64,000 nucleotides of DNA from CALMEC01 sp963706315 (GTDB taxonomy: Bacteria; Actinomycetota; Thermoleophilia; Miltoncostaeales; Miltoncostaeaceae), in NCBI GenBank assembly GCA_963706315.1, contig CAVPMA010000015.1:915744-979743 (forward strand), in the 5' to 3' direction. Of the stretch, positions 58,419 through 64,000 are shown piece by piece (within the stretch, counting starts at the first letter, position 1; each line of letters begins with the position of its first letter). A program made the position numbers and the translations under genes. The notes under the pieces were generated by a model. The model was given only the letters and a program-made list of their open reading frames with translations, was not told where the DNA came from and ran no database searches.

Positions 58419-58459
58419 TCGGTCACGCGCAGGGGACGGGCCCGCGGCCCGTCCGGTGC

Positions 58460-58759
58460 TTACTTCTTCTTCTTCCTGCCCCCGGAGTCGACGGTCTCCT
58501 TGAGCACTGCGCCGGGGGTGAACTTGGGAACCGTGCGAGCCGGGATCTGGATCTTCGTCCCGGGGTCGCGGGGGTTGACACCAGTTCGCGCGGCGCGCTT
58601 CGCGACGGAGAACTTGCCAAAGCCGGCGAACTGAACGTCGTCGCCGCCCTTGAGCGTGTCGCTGATCTCGTCGAGAACGGCCTGCACAGCGCGACCTGAA
58701 TCGGCCTGGCTGAGACCAGTCCGCTTGGCCACCTTCTGGACGAATTCAGCCTTTGTCAT
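58460..58759 (-). CDS. hup: HU-family DNA-binding protein
   Basis: A 99-residue nucleoid protein: MTKAEFVQKVAKRTGLSQAD, VLDEISDTLKGGDDVQFAGF, the GFGKFSVAKRAARTGVNPRD arm (about 48-67) with the intercalating proline in GVNPRDP, and PKFTPGAVLKETV. A short lysine tail (GGRKKKK) extends the C terminus. Start ATG 58759; an in-frame ATG at 58768 would add MTL, but its ribosome-like AAGGA touches the codon. Confidence 0.95.
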   Translation of the reverse strand: MTKAEFVQKVAKRTGLSQADSGRAVQAVLDEISDTLKGGDDVQFAGFGKFSVAKRAARTGVNPRDPGTKIQIPARTVPKFTPGAVLKETVDSGGRKKKK

Positions 58760-59026
58760 AAGGGTCATTCCTTCCTGGGAGAACGGCGAGTATTTTCGGC
58801 CGGCTACCGCGTGTGAAGCCAAAGGCCGAGCGGCACGCTACCAGTCGGGCTCGGACGGCACAATCGTTTTGCCATGCGGCTTTTCGCGGCTCTCGACGGG
58901 TCGGAGCGCGGCGTTCCGCGGCCCCTTCCGAGCGCATCGGGCATGACGCGTCCACGGAGGCTCGGAAGGACATCAGGAGCAGGGACTTTGGCGTGTCACC
59001 CGGTGCGGCCGGGATGGGTCCGCGTG

Positions 59027-60991
59027 CTACTCCTCCTCCTTCGCCCGGGCCGCCTCGGCCATGCGAGCGATCTCCGCGACGACGTCCTCGTTTGCGAGAG
59101 TTGTCACATCTCCCAGGTGGCGATGCTCGCTGATGTCCCGCAGGAGGCGCCGCATGATCTTTCCCGACCGGGTCTTGGGGAGGTCGTCGGTGAGCACGAT
59201 CGACGCCGGTTTGGCGATCGGTCCGATCTTCTTGGCGACGTGGTTTCGCAGCTCCTGGATGAGCGCCTCGTCGCCGACCACGCTCGCCTTGAGGGTGACG
59301 AACGCGGCGATCGCCTGACCGGTCGTTGCGTCGGCCCGCCCCACGACGGCGGCCTCCGCGACCGACGGGTGGTCGACGAGCGCGCTCTCGATCTCGATGG
59401 TGGAGAGACGATGCCCCGAGATGTTCATCACGTCGTCGATGCGCCCGAGGAGCCAGAAGTACCCCTCCTCGTCGCGGCGGGCGCCGTCACCGGCGAGATA
59501 TCGGCCGGGATAGGTGCTCCAGTACGTGCTGATGTAGCGGTCGTCGTCTCCCCAGAGCGTGCGCATCATCGCGGGCCACGGCTCGGTGAGGACCAGGTAG
59601 CCGCCCTGCCCGAGCGGGACGCTCTCGCCGGCCTCGTTCACGACGTCGGCCTGCACCCCGGGGAACGGGAACGTCGCCGAACCCGGTTTGAGCGGCGTGA
59701 GGCCGGGAAGCGGCGTGATGAGGATCATCCCCGTCTCGGTCTGCCACCAGGTGTCCACGATGGGGCAGCGGCCGCCGCCGATGTGGGCGTGGTACCACAC
59801 CCAGGCCTCCGGGTTGATCGGCTCGCCGACCGACCCGAGCAGGCGCAGCGACGACAGGTCGTGCTTCTCGACGTACTCGTTGCCCCACTTCATGAACGTG
59901 CGGATCGCGGTGGGCGCGGTGTAGAGGATCGTTGCCCTGTACCGCTCGGCGATGTCCCAGAGTCGGTCCTTGTCCGGGGTGCCGGGCGCCCCCTCGTAGA
60001 TGATCCCCGTCACGCAGTTGGCGAGCGGGCCGTAGACGATGTAGCTGTGCCCCGTCACCCAGCCGATGTCGGCGGCGCACCAGTAGACGTCGTCGTCGCG
60101 GATGTCGAAGATCTCGCGATGGGTGGTCGCGACCCCGACGAGGTAGCCGCCTGTCGTGTGCAGGATCCCCTTCGGCTTGCCGGTGGTGCCGCTGGTGTAG
60201 AGGACGTACAGGGGGTCCTCCGCGTCCATCCGCTCGGGCGGGCACTCGGCAGGCTGCTCGGCGACGAGGTCGTGGTACCAGCGGTCGCGGCCCTCGGCCC
60301 AGTCGACGGGGTTGCCGGTGCGCCGCACCACGACGACCTTGTCGACGGCCGGGCAGTCGACCACCGCGGCGTCGGAGTTCGCCTTCAGCGGGACGATGTG
60401 GCCGTTGCGCCACCCCTCATCCTGTGTGAGCACGGCGGTGCAGCCGAAGTCGATGATCCGGTCGCGGAGCGCCTCGGCGCTGAAGCCGCCGAAGACCACG
60501 GTGTGCGGGGCTCCGATCCGCGCGCAGGCGAGCATCGCGACCGGCAGCTCGGGGACCATGCCCATGTAGATCGCGACGGTGTCGCCCTTGCGGACGCCGA
60601 GCGCCCTGAGCGCGTTGGCGAAGCGGCAGACGCGCTCGTACAGGTCGCGGTAGGTGATCGACTCCGTCTCGCCGGGCTCGCCCTCCCAGTGGTAGGCGAC
60701 CTTGTCGCCGCGCTCGGCGAGGTGCCGGTCCAGGCAGTTGACCGAGACGTTCAGCACGCCCCCGGTGAACCACTTGAAGAACGGCGCGTTCGACCGGTCG
60801 AGCACCTGCTCCCACGGCTCCATCCAGTCGAGCTGCGCGGCCTGCTCTGCCCAGAACCCCTCGAGGTCGCCCCTCGCCGCCTCGTAGATGTCCGGGTTGG
60901 TGATGCGTGCGCGCGCGACGAACTCGTCAGAGGGCGGGAACACCCGCTCCTCGATCTGAAGCGCTGCGATCGTCGGGCCCTGGTCGCTCAC
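59027..60991 (-). CDS. acs: Acetyl-CoA synthetase
   Basis: A 654-residue ANL-superfamily enzyme. It has YTSGTTGKPKGILHTTGGYL (about 255-274), the GEPINPEAWVWYHAHIGG region (about 375-392), DTWWQTETGM, YLAGDGARRDEEGYFWLLGR (about 494-513) and the C-terminal acetylation-site motif KTRSGKIMRRLLR with the conserved Lys (residue about 602). It activates acetate through acetyl-AMP. GTG start at 60991 with AAGGAG ahead of it; the longer upstream frame is not family-like. AcuC-type deacetylase at 41.3 kb could regulate that lysine. Confidence 0.95.
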   Translation of the reverse strand: MSDQGPTIAALQIEERVFPPSDEFVARARITNPDIYEAARGDLEGFWAEQAAQLDWMEPWEQVLDRSNAPFFKWFTGGVLNVSVNCLDRHLAERGDKVAYHWEGEPGETESITYRDLYERVCRFANALRALGVRKGDTVAIYMGMVPELPVAMLACARIGAPHTVVFGGFSAEALRDRIIDFGCTAVLTQDEGWRNGHIVPLKANSDAAVVDCPAVDKVVVVRRTGNPVDWAEGRDRWYHDLVAEQPAECPPERMDAEDPLYVLYTSGTTGKPKGILHTTGGYLVGVATTHREIFDIRDDDVYWCAADIGWVTGHSYIVYGPLANCVTGIIYEGAPGTPDKDRLWDIAERYRATILYTAPTAIRTFMKWGNEYVEKHDLSSLRLLGSVGEPINPEAWVWYHAHIGGGRCPIVDTWWQTETGMILITPLPGLTPLKPGSATFPFPGVQADVVNEAGESVPLGQGGYLVLTEPWPAMMRTLWGDDDRYISTYWSTYPGRYLAGDGARRDEEGYFWLLGRIDDVMNISGHRLSTIEIESALVDHPSVAEAAVVGRADATTGQAIAAFVTLKASVVGDEALIQELRNHVAKKIGPIAKPASIVLTDDLPKTRSGKIMRRLLRDISEHRHLGDVTTLANEDVVAEIARMAEAARAKEEE

Positions 60992-61071
60992 TGGGGACTC
61001 CTTCGCATCGGGAATGGCGCGGCCCGGCGATCCTACAGGCGGCATCCTGGCGGCGCTGTACCGTTTGGTGC

Positions 61072-61575
61072 ATGGAGATGCACGAAAGCGAGCAGCTCAT
61101 CTGGCGTGGTCATCCGTCGGTCCGCGGGTCGATCGGGTGGTACTTCAAGTGGGGTTTCCTGGCTCTCCTCCCGGTCATCATCGCGGGGATCTTCGAGGCG
61201 AACGACCAGGGCACCGGGATGGACTACTGGAAATGGGTCGTGCTCTCGATCGTCCTGCTGGTGTTCGTCATCGTCATCGACGTGTTCCGCCGGGCCGCGA
61301 TCGACTACGTCGTGACGAACCAGCGCATCCGCATCCGTCGCGGCATCCTGTCGCGCCGGGAGCAGTCCACGCTCATCGAGCGGGTTCAGAACATCAACAC
61401 GTCGCAGAGCCTGCTCGAGCGTCTGCTCGGCGTCGGCACGGTGGACTTCGACACGGCCGGCACCGAGGCGAAGGAGGCGAGCTTCCGGTTTACCGGGGTC
61501 GCGAGGCCTCATGATCTCGTCCGCCGCTTCGAGGCGCACCTTGCGGCGCTGCGCCAGTCCCAGCCCGTCTCGTAG
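61072..61575 (+). CDS. PH-domain (bPH2/DUF304) membrane protein
   Basis: A 167-residue protein with two membrane spans (about residues 28-43 and 57-74) and a C-terminal PH-like domain: AIDYVVTNQRIRIRRGILSR (about 80-99), QSTLIERVQNINTSQSLLERLLG (in two parts) and VGTVDFDTAG. This is the bPH2/YdbT-type pattern, often membrane-associated and of unknown role. Its stop is nine bases before the convergent PAP2 gene end. Confidence 0.9.
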   Translation: MEMHESEQLIWRGHPSVRGSIGWYFKWGFLALLPVIIAGIFEANDQGTGMDYWKWVVLSIVLLVFVIVIDVFRRAAIDYVVTNQRIRIRRGILSRREQSTLIERVQNINTSQSLLERLLGVGTVDFDTAGTEAKEASFRFTGVARPHDLVRRFEAHLAALRQSQPVS

Positions 61576-61584
61576 CGGCGGCGG

Positions 61585-62388
61585 TCAGGGTACGCGCCGG
61601 CGGAGCGCCGGCAGCAATCGCGTCGGCAGCCGGGGGAAGCTGAACGCGTGACGCGGCACCGGCGCGGGGCCGGTGAGGTACCGGGCGAGGGCGGCGGCCG
61701 GGAGCACGACGGCGAGCCCGCCGGCGATGTCGAGCACGTAGTGATTGCCGGTGACGACGATCGACGTGGCCACCAGGAGCGGGTAGGCGAGTCCGAGCAC
61801 GCGGGTCGGCCAGCGGGTGGTGAGCCGCCAGAGCGCCCACGCCACCACCGGGGCGAGGCCGACGTGCAGGCTGGGCATCGCCGCGACGGGGTTGTAGAAG
61901 GCCTGGATGAAGGGGTGATGCAGGTCGAAGAACGTCTGCTGGGTGACGGTGTCGGTCGCGGCGCCGGCGAGGCGAGGTGGGGCCGTCGGCTGGAGCGCGT
62001 ACCACACGAGCCCGCCGCACCAGGAGAGGATCGCCAGGTTGCGGATGAAGGGGTAGGCGGACCGCCGGTACCGGTACACGAGGAACAGGGTCAGCGGGAG
62101 CACCACGACCTGGCTCGCGGGGTAGAAGAAGTTCCAGAACGGCATCGCGAGGTGGTTGTCGACGAAGAAGTTCTGGATGTCGCGCTCGACGTAGATGCCG
62201 AGGCGCTGTTCCAGGTCGATCAGGTCGGCGGCGTTCTCCTGGGCCTTCGTCATCTCCCCGCCGAACAGCCCGCGCACCAGGGAGTAGAGGCCGTAGGCGG
62301 TGAGCGCGATCACAAGCTCCCGGCGGCCGCTGCCGAGCGACCGGGCGGTCCGGCGAACCGACTCGAGCCATGGCGCCTGGCGGGCCAT
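61585..62388 (-). CDS. PAP2-superfamily membrane phosphatase/transferase
   Basis: A 267-residue membrane protein with about six spans. PAP2-like residues are YALQPTAPPRLA (about 129-140), PVAAMPSLHVGLAPVVAWAL (about 166-185) and VTGNHYVLDIAGG (about 211-223), carrying the conserved Ser-His and His-x3-Asp. It resembles PAP2 enzymes with inositol-phosphate transfer in actinobacteria (AUR1-like). It could dephosphorylate lipid phosphates or transfer phospho-head groups. Confidence 0.88.
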   Translation of the reverse strand: MARQAPWLESVRRTARSLGSGRRELVIALTAYGLYSLVRGLFGGEMTKAQENAADLIDLEQRLGIYVERDIQNFFVDNHLAMPFWNFFYPASQVVVLPLTLFLVYRYRRSAYPFIRNLAILSWCGGLVWYALQPTAPPRLAGAATDTVTQQTFFDLHHPFIQAFYNPVAAMPSLHVGLAPVVAWALWRLTTRWPTRVLGLAYPLLVATSIVVTGNHYVLDIAGGLAVVLPAAALARYLTGPAPVPRHAFSFPRLPTRLLPALRRRVP

Positions 62389-62398
62389 GATCGTGAGG

Positions 62399-63644
62399 CT
62401 AACACCGCTCGGGGGGTATCACGGCAACCGGGATCCACTTGGCCGCCTCCGGCGCGAACGTATCGAGCCACACGAAGCCCTCCTGCACCGCGCGGATCGC
62501 GACCGTCCAATCTCCCGGCTCCCCGGGGACACCGACGTCGATGGTGAGTTCGCAGGTGTCTCCCGGACGAAGCGGGCGGGGAAGGCGGGTACGGGGCTCG
62601 TCGCCGAGATCGATACCGCCGGGCGTGATCCACCGGTAGGTGACGAGGACGGGGTGAGGGTCGAAGTCGCTCGACAGCCAGCCCTCGCCGGTGTTCGTCA
62701 GCGTCACCGTGAGCGGGAGCCTGCCGCCGGTGTGGACGGTCCGTCCGGTGGTGTCGGCATCGACGCGGAGGGTTGGCCCGACGACGTATCGGCCGCGCGG
62801 GGGGCGCCGCGCGGGGTTGGCCGACCGCACCTGGTGGTGCGCCTTCAGCCGCCCGAGGAGTGCCTGGGGGTCGCGTCGGCCGCGCGGTCGACCGGTCGTG
62901 GCCAGAAGGTCGACGATCCCCCTCGCGCCGAGGACCCGGGCGAGCGCTGTTCGGTCGCGCACGGGAATCACCGCGCCGCGGCCGGCGATCCACCCCAGCC
63001 GGTAGCCCAGGTCGTCGAGGACTTCGAGTAGGTCCGCCGGTGGTCGCCCGGTCCTGGCCGCTCAGGGTCACCGGGTTGCACTCCACGACCAGCGTGGGGC
63101 GGAAGCGCGCGAGGGTCGCTCGCGCGCCGCGCAGCACCCGCACCTCCGAACCCTCCACGTCGAGCTTCACGAGGTCGACCCGGGAGAGACCGTTCGCGAC
63201 GGCCCACTCGTCGAGGGGGATCGCCGCGATCCTCGTGGCGGTGGCCTGCAGCTCGTTGGAGACGTTCGCGCCTCCGCTGTGCTCGTCGAGGTAGGACAGG
63301 GCGAGCTCGCCGCGTCGATCGTAGAGCGCGATCCGCTCAACATGGACGTTCGCCATGCCGGCCCTGGCGACGTTGGCCTCCAGCCGATCGGCGTTCGGTG
63401 GAGCGGCCTCGAAGGCGAACACCTCCCCGCGTGGAGCCAGGTGGGCCATCGACAGGGCGATGGCTCCGGCGTTCGCTCCGATGTCGAGCGCCACGCCGTC
63501 CGGTGGGAGCAGCTTCGGAAGCAGGCGCGTGACGTGCCGCTCGTACCACCCCCCGTGCGAGCGCATCGCGTCGGCGAAGTCCACGCCCACGTCGATCGTG
63601 AGCGTGGGGCCGCCGGCCGGCAGCCGCAGCGGAGCCTCTGGCAT
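62399..63644 (-). pseudogene. FkbM-type methyltransferase with C-terminal beta domain, frameshifted
   Basis: Reading starts at ATG 63644. A FkbM methyltransferase domain has GVALDIGANAGAIALSM (SAM site), GEVFAFEAAPPNADRLEANV (about 72-91), VDLVKLDVEGSEVRVLRG (about 153-170) and PTLVVECNPVTL. Just after that, near 63030-63070, the reading frame is lost. The continuation is one base further: PADLLEVLDDLGYRLGWIAG, and then a beta-sandwich domain of about 150 residues (LPLTVTLTNTGEGW, DTCELTIDVGVPGE) ending at 62399. The two parts are probably one gene broken by a single-base insertion, or an assembly error. The downstream part alone has a GTG start at 62971. Confidence 0.75.
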
Positions 63645-63654
63645 GCTCGGGAGC

Positions 63655-64000
63655 ATGCACGATCTGGTTGTGGGCGCCGACGGGCGCACGCGGTGCGGTT
63701 GGTGCGTGTCGGCGCCCGACTACGTGGCGTACCACGACGACGAATGGGGCAGACCGGTCCGCGACGACGACCGCCTCTTCGAGAAGCTGTGCTTGGAGGG
63801 GTTCCAGTCGGGGTTGTCGTGGCTGACGATCCTGCGAAAGCGCGAGGGCTTCCGGCAGGCGTTCGCGGGGTTCCGCATCGAGGAGGTCGCACGGTTCGGA
63901 CCCGCGGACGTGGAGCGGCTCCTCGGCGACGCCGGCGATCGTGCGACACCGGGGGAAGATCGAGGCGGCGATCGCAAACGCCGTCGCCGCGTCGCGGGTG
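63655..64000 (+). CDS. tag: DNA-3-methyladenine glycosylase I, frameshifted, 3' end outside window
   Basis: The N-terminal part is typical of Tag: RCGWCVSAPDYVAYHDDEWG (about 14-33, two of the Zn-binding Cys/His), DDDRLFEKLCLEGFQSGLSW and ILRKREGFRQAFAGF. After LLGDAG the frame gives DRATPGEDRG, whereas the next frame reads IVRHRGKIEAAIANAVAA, the expected family continuation. A single extra G near 63934 shifts the frame. The enzyme would excise 3-methyladenine; it is either inactive or affected by a base-call error. ATG at 63655 overlaps the start region of the divergent FkbM gene. Confidence 0.8.
   Translation, partial: MHDLVVGADGRTRCGWCVSAPDYVAYHDDEWGRPVRDDDRLFEKLCLEGFQSGLSWLTILRKREGFRQAFAGFRIEEVARFGPADVERLLGDAGDRATPGEDRGGDRKRRRRVAG

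Overview
The window is very GC-rich (about 70% by eye) and densely packed, with short or overlapping gene junctions. It carries a dnaK-hsp20-grpE-dnaJ-hspR-clpB heat-shock block with a MerR-type HspR repressor, an arrangement typical of Actinomycetota. Proteins such as the DUF6687-like protein, the GYD protein, TrpB2 and the MSMEG-type nitrogen cluster fit a deep-branching actinobacterium, possibly Thermoleophilia. That placement is inference; no rRNA is present. One tRNA gene, tRNA-Leu(TAA), lies at 58.2 kb. I see no insertion sequence, prophage or CRISPR array.

Layout. 0-6 kb: a partial protein, a HAD hydrolase with a CTG start, a MetF-like reductase, a frameshifted secreted metalloprotease, a spherulin-4-like secreted protein with a long polyproline linker, and a membrane-anchored HExxH protein. 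6-13.4 kb: the heat-shock operon, preceded by 21-bp repeats and a HAIR-like operator over its promoter. 13.4-18.3 kb: small membrane and soluble proteins, a metallo-beta-lactamase-fold hydrolase, a DedA protein and a secreted phosphodiester glycosidase-type protein. 18.5-22.8 kb: a nucleotide-sugar/surface-polysaccharide operon (DegT aminotransferase, DUF354 protein, CapD/FlaA1-type dehydratase). 22.8-24.3 kb: aspartate ammonia-lyase. 27.3-32.4 kb: a PAS/GAF/degenerate GGDEF/HD-GYP protein, a two-component system and an L,D-transpeptidase. 39.9-46.6 kb: lipoamide dehydrogenase, AcuC-type deacetylase, HAD, TrpB2, ABM protein, DUF4303 protein and PPK2. 52-64 kb: CoA-disulfide-reductase-like enzyme, VTT-domain protein, Ppx/GppA, HU, acetyl-CoA synthetase, PAP2 and a frameshifted right end (FkbM methyltransferase and tag).

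The most notable theme is a nitrogen-related gene set in three blocks. Block A (24.3-27.3 kb) has AllH- and AllG-like subunits of oxamate carbamoyltransferase, divergent from an AIR-synthase-like protein of the sll0787/NitF type. Block B (32.7-39.6 kb) has NitB (MSMEG_0572/Sll0783), NitD (MSMEG_0568 radical SAM) and NitE (MSMEG_0567 acetyltransferase) of the Nit1C cluster. An amidohydrolase and an unknown protein sit where the nitrilase would be expected. This operon is divergent from carbamate kinase and an aminotransferase-fold protein whose PLP lysine is replaced by histidine. Block C (46.7-51.9 kb) is an operon of an LLM flavin oxidoreductase, a fold-III PLP decarboxylase-like enzyme, FdrA/AllF, the MSMEG_0565-type glycosyltransferase of the same conserved neighbourhood, and an OsmC protein. 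Together they suggest a nitrogen-salvage route in which a ureido/carbamoyl intermediate is cleaved to carbamoyl phosphate, and carbamate kinase then recovers ATP and ammonia. The substrate cannot be read from the sequence.

Several genes appear broken or start unusually: a C7-run frameshift in the M11-like protease, a FAD-oxidoreductase remnant with an in-frame TGA, an HxlR remnant, +1 shifts in the FkbM gene and in tag, and three reading frames without a usable ATG/GTG/TTG at the conserved N terminus.
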